DNA of 6,941 bases from Oscillospiraceae bacterium (GCA_028708585.1 JAQVYO010000082.1:1-6941); one strand, 5' to 3'; positions 1 to 6,047 are shown, numbered from the stretch's first letter. The notes: generated from the sequence alone by a model not told the origin. Made by a program: numbers and translations.

Positions 1-226
1 CCTTCCAGTGAAAAACCAATTATTTTCTATTTTACTTTTAGTATACCGTAAATCCCGAAAAAGGTACAGGGGAAATTAAAAATTGCACCGGAAAATGATT
101 TGGGTGAAAGAGGATTTTGAAGCGGGAAAAAGTTAATGCGGTCCGGTCATAAAAGTGGACAGGCGCCCATAGATATGAAAAAGGCGAAACGCTACGCCGG
201 TTTTTGAAACAGAAAGGATGGTTCAA
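1..226. other. Non-coding upstream region and spoIIIA leader
   Basis: I see no convincing gene here. The first 130 bases are AT-rich. On the - strand a TATACT hexamer (45 to 40) followed by GGAAGG at the window edge (6 to 1) could be the promoter and ribosome binding site of a divergent gene beyond the edge, but its -35 (TGTACC, 68 to 63) is poor, so this is only a possibility. On the + strand the last 80 bases hold a sigma-E-like promoter and the leader of spoIIIAA. The leader contains a weak GGCG/CGCC stem near 183-198. The ribosome binding site AGAAAGGA lies at 211-218. Confidence 0.6.
147..175 (+). promoter_or_regulatory. Putative sigma-E promoter of the spoIIIA operon
   Basis: TCATAAA at 147-153 and CATAGATA at 168-175 are separated by exactly 14 bases. 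The sigma-E consensus known from B. subtilis is roughly KMATATT, 14-15 bases, CATACANT. The -35 matches at 5 of 7 positions, and the -10 keeps CATA and the following A. Transcription would start near 182, giving a leader of about 45 bases before the spoIIIAA ATG at 227. In B. subtilis spoIIIA belongs to the sigma-E (mother-cell) regulon, so position and expectation agree. The call rests on motif match and location only. Confidence 0.6.
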
Positions 227-1492
227 ATGGATCAGATGGTCTATGGCTCGGCTTGCTTTGACCGGGCGGCGGAACTGCTGCCCCGGGAAATGAGGTATGC
301 CGTTGCAAAACTTCCGCTGGAACAGCGGGCGGTGGCAGAAGAATTCCGCCTCCGGGCGGGCCGCGGGCTTTCGGTACAAGGGCCGGCGGGGGAGTATCTG
401 GTGACGAACGGTCAGGGCTTGTTGGTTTATCAGAGCGACTTGCGGCAGGTGCTGGAAATTGCGACACAGGCTTCCGCCCATAGCGCCTTGGAGCAGGTAA
501 AGAACGGATTTTTTACCGTCCGAAACGGGCACCGTATCGGCCTCTGCGGCACTGCGGTGGTCAAAGACGGCGAAATCACCAATTTAAAAGATTTTTCTTC
601 TTTGGCCATACGGATTGCCAAGGAAGTGCCCGGTATCTGTTTCCCGGTGGTAGAGGAATTAATGGAGGACGGCCGTTTTTGCAATACGCTGATTGTTTCT
701 CCTCCGGGCGGGGGGAAAACCACCTTCCTGCGGGATCTGATCCGAACGCTGTCCGACGGAACTGCGGACGGATCCATCCCCGCCCTTCGCGTGGGCCTTG
801 CCGACGAACGGGGAGAGGTGGCGGCTATGTACTGCGGCCTTCCGCAGATGAACGTTGGCCTACATACGGATATTCTGGATGGATGCCCAAAATCGGATGG
901 CATGCTGCTGCTCCTGCGGAGCATGAACCCACAGGTGTTGGCGGCCGACGAGATTACCGCGCCGGAAGATTGCGACGCATTGGAAATGGCGGCAAACTGC
1001 GGCGTTTCCCTTGTGGCTACCGCACACTGCGCCGATCGGGAGGAGCTTGAACGCAGGCCCATGTACCGAAACCTTTTGATCAGCGGCGTTTTTTCCCGTC
1101 TGGTGATCATCCGGGTCGAAAATGGAAAGCGCGTTTGTTCTGTGGAACGGCTTTCACCCGTTCAAAAGAAGCCTGTTCGGGTTCGCTATATCCAAAAACA
1201 ATCCGGAAAGACCAGGAGAGAAAAGATTCTCCGCGCCCACTTGGTACCTTCCGATTCACAAAGGGGATTTTCTGGCGTCCCGGGAAACGCTCGTTTTGAA
1301 AATTCTGAAACACAGGAAACTGAATCTGCGGAGCAACGGGCGGATAACGGCGATTCTTTTTCGGGTGAAATAAAGGCGGCTGCGCCGCAGGAAGACGCGG
1401 TTTTGGAAGAGCAGAAAGGTCCCGCCCCGGAAAGTTCTTCCGGAACCAGTTGTTCCGGATCAAGCGAAAACGGCGATTTATGTTCCGGATGA
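227..1492 (+). CDS. spoIIIAA: SpoIIIAA, stage III sporulation ATPase with a long C-terminal tail
   Basis: This is the cytoplasmic ATPase of the SpoIIIA-SpoIIQ channel, related to secretion-traffic ATPases, and acts in the mother cell at the outer forespore membrane. I chose the ATG at 227 (421 residues) because AGAAAGGA at 211-218 sits 8 bases upstream; the in-frame ATG at 218 overlaps that site. The Walker A loop SPPGGGKTT is at about residues 158-166, the family motif DERGE at 193-197, and the Walker B stretch VLAADEI at 237-243. The conserved part ends near residue 309, about the full length of B. subtilis SpoIIIAA (307 residues, from memory). A further 110 or so residues follow: a basic stretch (about 313-343), then an acidic, Ser/Glu/Gly-rich, probably disordered tail ending in degenerate five-residue repeats. 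The end overlaps spoIIIAB by 13 bases. The core identity is secure; the role of the tail is unknown. Confidence 0.95.
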   Translation: MDQMVYGSACFDRAAELLPREMRYAVAKLPLEQRAVAEEFRLRAGRGLSVQGPAGEYLVTNGQGLLVYQSDLRQVLEIATQASAHSALEQVKNGFFTVRNGHRIGLCGTAVVKDGEITNLKDFSSLAIRIAKEVPGICFPVVEELMEDGRFCNTLIVSPPGGGKTTFLRDLIRTLSDGTADGSIPALRVGLADERGEVAAMYCGLPQMNVGLHTDILDGCPKSDGMLLLLRSMNPQVLAADEITAPEDCDALEMAANCGVSLVATAHCADREELERRPMYRNLLISGVFSRLVIIRVENGKRVCSVERLSPVQKKPVRVRYIQKQSGKTRREKILRAHLVPSDSQRGFSGVPGNARFENSETQETESAEQRADNGDSFSGEIKAAAPQEDAVLEEQKGPAPESSSGTSCSGSSENGDLCSG

Positions 1493-1497
1493 TCGGG
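1438..1497 (+). repeat. Imperfect 15-nt in-frame repeat across the spoIIIAA/spoIIIAB junction
   Basis: TTCCGGA occurs at 1438, 1453 and 1483, so the spacing is 15 and then 30 bases; the unit at 1468-1482 is diverged. Exact 10-mers TGTTCCGGAT lie at 1451-1460 and 1481-1490. In the spoIIIAA frame the repeat encodes SSGTS, CSGSS, ENGDL and CSG-stop, with Gly held at the third position. In the spoIIIAB frame the codons before the TTCCGGA units at 1453 and 1483 are TTG (1450) and ATG (1480), so the repeat duplicates a start-like context. Confidence 0.7.
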
Positions 1498-1992
1498 GCG
1501 TTGCTGCTTTTTTGCGGAACGGCAGCCATTGGATTCGGAGCGGCGGCGGGACTGCGCAAAAGGACCAATGCGCTCCTCTCTTTTTTGGGAGGGCTGACCA
1601 TTATGGAAGTGGAAATGCAGTTTCGATTAACCCCCATGCCGGATCTGCTTGATAAATTAGCGACAGAAACCGGAGGAGCGGCGGGAGAGTTTTTCGCTCT
1701 CTGCCGGGATAGCCTTTTCCGGCTGGCGGATGCACCGCTGTCTCAGCTTTGGCGGGAGGCGCTGCACAGCCGCGGCGGGATGCTAGCAGAGGAAGACCGG
1801 CGGGTCCTGGAACAATTGGGGGCGGTTTTGGGTTGCTATGACGTGGATGGGCAGCTTTCGGCCATTGAAGAGGCTCGGAAACGTTTGGAAGAATGCCACA
1901 GACATGCTGAAGCGAGGCAGGTAAACCTAGGAAAGATGTATCGTGTACTGGGCATGGCTGCGGGAATTATGTCGGTGCTCTTATTCTTATAA
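1480..1992 (+). CDS. spoIIIAB: SpoIIIAB, stage III sporulation membrane protein
   Basis: SpoIIIAB is a bitopic subunit of the mother-cell SpoIIIA complex. The protein has 170 residues, close to the 171 of B. subtilis SpoIIIAB. It has a hydrophobic segment at each end (about residues 4-24 and 153-170) around a helical, charged middle that carries the family pattern LGxxLGxxDxxxQ. The C-terminal KMYRVLGMAAG followed by a hydrophobic run is typical. I chose the ATG at 1480 because MFRMIGALLLF lines up residue for residue with the family N-terminus (MLKLLGAVFIV in B. subtilis, from memory). Alternatives are the ATG at 1489, which overlaps the spoIIIAA stop as ATGA, and a TTG at 1450. No clear ribosome binding site precedes any of them, so translation is probably coupled to spoIIIAA. 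Confidence 0.93.
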   Translation: MFRMIGALLLFCGTAAIGFGAAAGLRKRTNALLSFLGGLTIMEVEMQFRLTPMPDLLDKLATETGGAAGEFFALCRDSLFRLADAPLSQLWREALHSRGGMLAEEDRRVLEQLGAVLGCYDVDGQLSAIEEARKRLEECHRHAEARQVNLGKMYRVLGMAAGIMSVLLFL

Positions 1993-2011
1993 ATTTTACG
2001 GGAAGTGTACC

Positions 2012-2206
2012 ATGGATGTAGATTTGATTTTTAAGATCGCGGCCATTGGCATTCTGGTTTCGGTGCTGAATCAGGTGCTTGTCCGTTCCGGGCGGGATGA
2101 GCAGGCCACCATGACCACGTTGGCGGGTCTTGTGGTGGTGCTTATGATGGTGGTGAGGGAAATCAGTGATTTGTTTAACCTGGTTAAAAACTTATTCGGG
2201 CTGTAA
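2012..2206 (+). CDS. spoIIIAC: SpoIIIAC, small two-helix sporulation membrane protein
   Basis: SpoIIIAC is a small integral membrane subunit of the SpoIIIA complex and is related to SpoIIIAD. The 64-residue product has the usual family size and two hydrophobic helices (about residues 5-24 and 36-56). Between them is the conserved SGRDEQATMTTLAG stretch, and the end is a Phe/Leu-rich amphipathic helix. The start is the ATG at 2012, 19 bases after the spoIIIAB stop, with GGGAAG at 2000-2005 as a moderate ribosome binding site. The frame is also open further upstream, but an earlier start would run into spoIIIAB and add residues the family lacks. Confidence 0.95.
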   Translation: MDVDLIFKIAAIGILVSVLNQVLVRSGRDEQATMTTLAGLVVVLMMVVREISDLFNLVKNLFGL

Positions 2207-2230
2207 TTCCCCGCCGGGGGTGAGGGGCTT

Positions 2231-2623
2231 ATGGATGATATTTTAAAGGCTGCCGCATTGGGGCTGACAGGAGGACTTTGCGCGGCGCTGGTGCGAAGAC
2301 AGGTTCCGGAGCTGGGTATGGTGCTGGCTTTGACTGTGGGGGCGCTTTTGCTCCGCCTGGCGCTGAATGCTTTTTCCGGGGTAATCGATTTTATGGACGA
2401 GCTGACCCAGCTTTCCGGTTTGTCTTCCGGTGTGGTGGCGCCGCTGGTGAAGACCGCAGGGATTGCCATCGTGACCAAAACCACCTCCGCTCTCTGCAAA
2501 GACGCGGGAGAAGGAGGCGTGGCCTCTTTCGTGGAAACGGCGGGGGCGGCCGCTTCGTTGTTTATTGCGTTACCCTTGCTGCAAACGGTTTTGCAGACGC
2601 TTTTGGGATTTTTAAAAACGTGA
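2231..2623 (+). CDS. spoIIIAD: SpoIIIAD, sporulation membrane protein
   Basis: SpoIIIAD is a polytopic membrane subunit of the SpoIIIA channel. The 130 residues match the usual size (about 130). Hydrophobic segments lie at about residues 5-22, 27-50, 68-84 and 101-127. The family signature is clear: PLVKTAGIAIVTK, then ALCKDAGEGGVASFVETAG, then a hydrophobic ALPLLQTVL helix. A G-rich ribosome binding site (GGGGGTGAGGGG, about 2216-2227) lies just before the ATG at 2231. The gap to spoIIIAC is 24 bases. The next gene, spoIIIAE, is unusually distant for this operon (92 bases). Confidence 0.94.
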   Translation: MDDILKAAALGLTGGLCAALVRRQVPELGMVLALTVGALLLRLALNAFSGVIDFMDELTQLSGLSSGVVAPLVKTAGIAIVTKTTSALCKDAGEGGVASFVETAGAAASLFIALPLLQTVLQTLLGFLKT

Positions 2624-2628
2624 TACGG

Positions 2629-2643
2629 CTTTCATGATGAAAG
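2629..2643 (+). repeat. Perfect 7-bp inverted repeat in the spoIIIAD-spoIIIAE gap
   Basis: CTTTCAT and ATGAAAG flank a single central G, giving a near-palindrome (practically a 5-bp stem with a 5-base loop). It starts 6 bases after the spoIIIAD stop, in a 92-base gap that otherwise holds only an 11-codon open frame. No T-run follows directly, so it is not a normal terminator. It could be an mRNA processing or stability element, or chance. Confidence 0.4.
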
Positions 2644-2715
2644 ATGCGGCAGTCACGCAAAGCCTTTAAAAATGAGGATGTGAAAACGGGGCCTTGGCGT
2701 CCTGGCAGGTGAAAA

Positions 2716-4035
2716 ATGAAAATAAAAATCATGTTGCTGTTGTTTGGCCTCTGCTGGGTGCTGGCATCGCATGCCGCCGCTGCCCAGCAAGGGGACGCTC
2801 TGCCGCAAATGAGCGGGGACAAGGCTTATTCTTCGGCGCATGTCACAGATTCGACTGTGGTATCGAATTCAGGAGCGCAGCCGGAATCCGCGAAGCCTCT
2901 GCCTTCTGGGGCGAATACGGATCCGTCAAAACAAATGAGCAAAACGGGAACGCAGAAAGCCGGTTCTGGCAGCGTAAGCTCGGGCAAGGCCAAGGAAACG
3001 CCGGGAATCGATCAAAAGATTTTGGATACGCAGAAAAAGGCCCTGGATACCACCAAACTGGAATCTTCCGCAAAAGAGTATGTTACAGGCGCTTCCTTGG
3101 AGGATGCGAACCTGCAAAATGGTTTGTCGGAGCTTTTAAAAGACGGAAGCGGCAGTTTAAGCGGAATTTTTCGAAACGCCCTCAAAAGCGGGGCCTTGCT
3201 GCTGCTCCTGGTGCTATTTTTCCAAGTGGGTTCGGCTTTTTTTGAAGGACATCCGCCGGAAATACTGTTTGTGGTGGGAACCCTTGCCATTACGGTGGCC
3301 GCAGCTACCGACGTATCCGGCCTGATTGGGCTGGGGCGGGAAACCATTGAGTCGATGGAGGCTTTTTCCAAAGTGCTGCTTCCCACTCTGACGGCGTCGG
3401 TCGCCGCATGCGGCGCACCCACCTCGGCGGCGGCAAGGCAGCTGGCCACCATGCTGTTTTCCGACGTGCTGCTTACTATTATCAGCCGGCTTTTGATCCC
3501 TCTCGTATATGCTTATATTGCGCTGTGCGCCGCCAGAGCGGCGTTTGGGAACGAAGGATTGGATCGAATTGCGGAGTTTGTGAAATGGGGAATTACCATC
3601 AGCCTGACCATATTGCTGATGCTTTTTACCGGATATCTTACGGTGAGCGGGGCGATTGCGGGCAACGCGGACGCTGTGACCATAAAGGCGGCCAAATTTG
3701 CCGTTTCCAGCACGGTGCCTGTGGTAGGAAGCATACTTTCCGACGCTGCCGAATCCATTCTGGCCGGCGCATCCTTATTGAAAAACGCCGTAGGCGTGAT
3801 TGGAATGCTGGCGATCCTTGGCATGTGCCTGATCCCGTTTTTGAAGATTGGAATGCATTACCTGATTTATAAGATGACGGCGGCCCTGGCGGCTACTGTG
3901 GCGGATAACCGGCTTTCCAAACTGATTGACAGCATAGGAGGCGCGTTCGGCCTGATTTTGGGAATGACCGGCGCTTGCACAGTTTTGCTGCTGATTTCCG
4001 TTGTATCCGCCATTACGGCGGTGAAAGGGGGGTAG
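2716..4035 (+). CDS. spoIIIAE: SpoIIIAE, polytopic sporulation membrane protein with signal peptide
   Basis: SpoIIIAE is the largest membrane subunit of the SpoIIIA complex. The product has 439 residues, somewhat longer than B. subtilis SpoIIIAE (about 400). Residues 1-23 look like a signal peptide (Lys-rich start, hydrophobic core, ASHAAAA end). Residues 24-150 form a Ser/Lys/Gly-rich, probably extracytoplasmic linker. About seven hydrophobic segments follow from residue 157 to 434. The family core is well kept: FTGYLTVSGAIAGNAD near 304-319, KAAKFAVSSTVPVVGSILSDAAESILAG split over about 324-351, LLKNAVGVIG near 354-363, and PFLKIGMHYLIYK near 374-386. An in-frame TGA at 2710-2712 rules out any start before the ATG at 2716. 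The ribosome binding site AGGTG (2707-2711) is close to that ATG and weak. The spoIIIAF start lies 5 bases after the stop. Confidence 0.96.
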   Translation: MKIKIMLLLFGLCWVLASHAAAAQQGDALPQMSGDKAYSSAHVTDSTVVSNSGAQPESAKPLPSGANTDPSKQMSKTGTQKAGSGSVSSGKAKETPGIDQKILDTQKKALDTTKLESSAKEYVTGASLEDANLQNGLSELLKDGSGSLSGIFRNALKSGALLLLLVLFFQVGSAFFEGHPPEILFVVGTLAITVAAATDVSGLIGLGRETIESMEAFSKVLLPTLTASVAACGAPTSAAARQLATMLFSDVLLTIISRLLIPLVYAYIALCAARAAFGNEGLDRIAEFVKWGITISLTILLMLFTGYLTVSGAIAGNADAVTIKAAKFAVSSTVPVVGSILSDAAESILAGASLLKNAVGVIGMLAILGMCLIPFLKIGMHYLIYKMTAALAATVADNRLSKLIDSIGGAFGLILGMTGACTVLLLISVVSAITAVKGG

Positions 4036-4040
4036 AAACT

Positions 4041-4529
4041 GTGACGGAAGGGATCAGAGACTGGCTGACGGGGATTATTGCCGCCGCGTTGCTTCTGACT
4101 GTTGTATATGGCATTATTCCGGATGGAACGGTGAAAAAAATCAGCAAAATCACAGGCGGGCTGCTGATGATGATCGCTCTACTGCGTCCTGTAACAGGAC
4201 TCAACCTGGAAACGCTGTCTTCCAATATGACCGCTTATCGAGCGGAAATTGGCAGCTACGGGGAAAATATTGAGCAAGCCAACGGTCATCTGCTGAAAAC
4301 CATCATAGAGGAACGGTCGGCCGCATATATTTTGGAACGAGCAGAGGCTTCAGGGATCAACTGTAACATTGCGGTGGCCTGCAAAACCGGGGAGGACAGG
4401 TATCCATATCCCTATGAAGCGACCATTACCGGCTCCCTTTCCCAGAAGGAGAAAAAGACGCTGCGGAGTCTTTTAGAAGCGGATTTGGCAATCCCGGGGG
4501 AACGGGTGCATTGGAAAACGGAGGAATAG
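4041..4529 (+). CDS. spoIIIAF: SpoIIIAF, sporulation membrane protein with ring-forming soluble domain
   Basis: SpoIIIAF is anchored in the outer forespore membrane; its soluble domain has been linked to the ring-building fold of secretion systems. I chose the GTG at 4041 because AAAGGGGGG at 4024-4032 lies 8 bases upstream, and the product then starts TEGIRDWLTGII as the family does. An upstream extension would run inside spoIIIAE. The 162 residues include helices at about 8-26 and 35-52, joined by a short loop (IIPDGTVKKISK), and a soluble domain from about 60 with a coiled region (75-105) and a beta-rich end. B. subtilis SpoIIIAF is longer (about 206, from memory), so this is a compact version. 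Six bases separate it from spoIIIAG. Confidence 0.93.
   Translation: MTEGIRDWLTGIIAAALLLTVVYGIIPDGTVKKISKITGGLLMMIALLRPVTGLNLETLSSNMTAYRAEIGSYGENIEQANGHLLKTIIEERSAAYILERAEASGINCNIAVACKTGEDRYPYPYEATITGSLSQKEKKTLRSLLEADLAIPGERVHWKTEE
4303..4331 (+). promoter_or_regulatory. Possible internal sigma-E promoter inside spoIIIAF
   Basis: TCATAGA at 4303-4309 and CATATATT at 4324-4331 are again 14 bases apart. The -10 misses the CATACANT consensus at one defined position; the -35 matches 5 of 7. The first five -35 bases, the spacer length and the CATA start are the same as in the promoter ahead of spoIIIAA. It would transcribe the end of spoIIIAF, spoIIIAG and spoIIIAH. An internal essential promoter has been reported in the B. 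subtilis spoIIIA locus. A single chance match in several kilobases is possible, so this stays tentative. Confidence 0.35.
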
Positions 4530-4535
4530 GCGCAA

Positions 4536-5102
4536 ATGAAAGACAAACCCTCTTTTTTACAGGATGTCCGGCTGAAAAAGCCTCTGCAGTTTTTAAGTAA
4601 GTATAAATATATGCTTTTGGTCATGCTGGTAGGCGCTTTCTTACTGATGATGCCTTCAGGAAACAAACAGACAAAGAAAACAGCGGAGGAAGAGAATACA
4701 GGGATTTCCTTTTCCCTGGAAGATCAGGAGAAAAAAATGGAAACCGCTTTGTCCAAAATTGACGGGGCGGGAGAGGTTCGTTTGCTGCTCACCTTGAAAA
4801 CTGGTGTCGAGAACCAATTTGCGACGGACAGCAACAATACCGAACAGACGGATACTTCCGGAGGCATGAACAGCGCAAAGCAGAAGACCACCGTCATTTT
4901 GTCCCGGGGGTCCGGAATGCAGGAAGCGGTACTGTCCAGTCAAACCTATCCATTATACCAGGGGGCATTGGTGGTTTGCGAAGGGGGCGGGGACGCATCG
5001 GTAAAATTGGAAATGACAAAGGCGCTTTCCTCGCTCACCGGACTTGGAGCAGATAAGATTACCGTTGTAAAAATGTCCTCAAATTCATCTGCGGAGAATT
5101 AA
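4536..5102 (+). CDS. spoIIIAG: SpoIIIAG, large-ring component of the feeding-tube channel
   Basis: SpoIIIAG forms a large ring in the space between the two forespore membranes. The 188-residue product has a short cytoplasmic N-terminus, one transmembrane helix (about 24-40), a Lys/Glu-rich linker, and the ring-building domain. That domain starts at LEDQEKKMETALSKIDGAGEV (about 61-81, split by the membrane-distal strand), contains an Asn/Thr/Ser-rich insertion near 96-118, and ends with YPLYQGALVVCEGGGDASV and KALSSLTGLGADKITVVKM (about 138-180). B. subtilis SpoIIIAG is longer (about 229). GGAGG at 4520-4524 inside the end of spoIIIAF is a good ribosome binding site, 11 bases from the ATG. An unusual 180-base gap follows before spoIIIAH. 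Confidence 0.95.
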   Translation: MKDKPSFLQDVRLKKPLQFLSKYKYMLLVMLVGAFLLMMPSGNKQTKKTAEEENTGISFSLEDQEKKMETALSKIDGAGEVRLLLTLKTGVENQFATDSNNTEQTDTSGGMNSAKQKTTVILSRGSGMQEAVLSSQTYPLYQGALVVCEGGGDASVKLEMTKALSSLTGLGADKITVVKMSSNSSAEN

Positions 5103-5130
5103 ACCATGGGAGAAAAGATTGGGCAAAAAA

Positions 5131-5286
5131 ATGGATAAAACCGGAGCGAAAATGCAGAAAAGATTGGAAAGACGAAACACAGGACCAAAGAAGTTGGGCG
5201 AAAAGCCCTCAAACTCCGCCAGCACAGAGCGCTTTGCAAAGACGCGGCGGAAATCATTTGAAAGTCAGGGGAGGCAAGCAAAATGA
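5131..5286 (+). CDS. Candidate small basic protein between spoIIIAG and spoIIIAH
   Basis: I do not recognise this 51-codon frame. It fills most of the 180-base gap between spoIIIAG and spoIIIAH, and its TGA (5284-5286) overlaps the spoIIIAH ATG (5283-5285) as ATGA, the usual layout of coupled genes. The product is strongly basic (9 Lys and 7 Arg against 5 Asp/Glu), hydrophilic, without Cys or a hydrophobic segment, and so probably disordered and cytoplasmic if made. The ATG at 5131 lacks a clear ribosome binding site. A TTG at 5119 in the same frame has GGGAG (5108-5112) 6 bases upstream and would give 55 residues. It uses several AGA/AGG/CGA arginine codons, and base use at third positions is neutral, so it may also be non-coding spacer. 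Confidence 0.35.
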   Translation: MDKTGAKMQKRLERRNTGPKKLGEKPSNSASTERFAKTRRKSFESQGRQAK

Positions 5287-5951
5287 GAATTTGGAAACGT
5301 AATATGGTGGTTGTAACCATTGTCCTGTTTGTCTGTGTGGCGGTTTATTTGAACTGGTCTTATGGGCGCAGCCAGGAAATGGGAGAGATGGTATCAGCCA
5401 AGGAAACGATGATAGCCAGTGCAACGGCATCGGCTCAGACGTCACCATCCGCCAGCGCGCCGGCGGAACCGCAGGCAACCGGGAAGGAGTCCACAGATCA
5501 GAAAGGTAAGAAAGTTTTGGGTCAGCCTGTGCTGGTGGATTCCAATGAAAGCGGCGATGCAGCCAAGACTTCTGGATCCACCACATCCGCATCCGGGACT
5601 GGTTATTTCTCAAATGCCAGGCTAAGCCGTCAGCAGGCAAGGGACAGCGCTTTGGAACTGCTGCAGAAAACGGTAGAAGACAAGTCGGCGGATCAGAAAG
5701 CCAAAGATATGGCGACGGCAAGCATTAAAGCGATGGCCAACTATACGTTGACGGAGTCACAAATTGAAAACCTGGTGATGGCAAAAGGATATGCGGACTG
5801 CGTCTCCTACATTGGGGACAGCGGGATCAGCGTTGTGGTGTCCAACGGCGGGAAGGGATTGACGGATACCGACGCGGCCAAAATTTCCGATATTGTGCAG
5901 TCGGAAACCAATTTTAAGCCTAATCAGATCAAAATTATCGAAGCCAATTAA
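5283..5951 (+). CDS. spoIIIAH: SpoIIIAH, mother-cell partner of SpoIIQ
   Basis: SpoIIIAH is anchored in the outer forespore membrane. Its soluble domain, related to the YscJ/FliF ring-building fold, binds SpoIIQ from the forespore side to form the channel. The 222 residues match B. subtilis (218). They show a short basic N-terminus, one transmembrane helix (about 8-26) followed by LNWSYG, a long Ser/Ala/Thr/Gln-rich linker (about 30-107), and the conserved domain starting YFSNARLSRQQARDSALELL (108-127) and ending near IKIIEAN. AGGGGAGG at 5267-5274 lies 8 bases before the ATG, one of the best ribosome binding sites in the operon, and an in-frame TGA at 5259-5261 rules out an earlier start. 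No clear terminator follows, so transcripts may run on into the Asp23-family gene. Confidence 0.96.
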   Translation: MRIWKRNMVVVTIVLFVCVAVYLNWSYGRSQEMGEMVSAKETMIASATASAQTSPSASAPAEPQATGKESTDQKGKKVLGQPVLVDSNESGDAAKTSGSTTSASGTGYFSNARLSRQQARDSALELLQKTVEDKSADQKAKDMATASIKAMANYTLTESQIENLVMAKGYADCVSYIGDSGISVVVSNGGKGLTDTDAAKISDIVQSETNFKPNQIKIIEAN

Positions 5952-5981
5952 ACAATGCGTGCGGTGCATGAAATTTAAGGA

Positions 5982-6009
5982 TTGTATTTTTCCATTTTTG
6001 TGATACAAT
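5982..6009 (+). promoter_or_regulatory. Vegetative-type promoter with extended -10 for the Asp23-family gene
   Basis: TGATACAAT at 6001-6009 is an extended -10 (TG, one base, TACAAT). TTGTAT at 5982-5987 is a weak -35, 16 bases upstream; extended -10 promoters tolerate this. Transcription would start near 6016, giving a leader of about 30 bases with AAAGGAG at 6033-6039. This suggests the next gene is expressed in growing cells, apart from the sporulation operon upstream. Confidence 0.65.
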
Positions 6010-6047
6010 ATGAACAAATACTACCCTAATCTAAAGGAGTGTCACGC

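Noticed and set aside
218..220. ATG at 218 as the spoIIIAA start
   Set aside because: It overlaps the ribosome binding site AGAAAGGA; the ATG at 227 has proper spacing.
430..1110. A 226-codon open frame on the - strand inside spoIIIAA
   Set aside because: It lies opposite the conserved ATPase core, has no recognisable domain and a composition typical of the reverse of a GC-rich gene.
1122..1373. An 83-codon + strand frame inside the SpoIIIAA tail, considered as a sign that the tail is a frameshift
   Set aside because: The frame resembles no part of SpoIIIAA or SpoIIIAB, and the spoIIIAA frame runs on unbroken to the spoIIIAB start.
2694..3245. A 183-codon + strand open frame overlapping the start of spoIIIAE
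   Set aside because: It is out of frame with spoIIIAE, covers its signal peptide and linker, and shows no domain; spoIIIAE itself is strongly supported.
5106..5138. A 10-codon open frame right after spoIIIAG
   Set aside because: Too short and without a ribosome binding site; the longer overlapping frame is the better candidate.
5955..5969. Hairpin ATGCGT/GTGCAT after spoIIIAH as operon terminator
   Set aside because: The stem needs two G-T pairs and no T-run follows directly, so it is not a convincing terminator.
6039..6041. GTG at 6039 as the Asp23-family start
   Set aside because: It overlaps the AAAGGAG ribosome binding site that serves the ATG at 6048.
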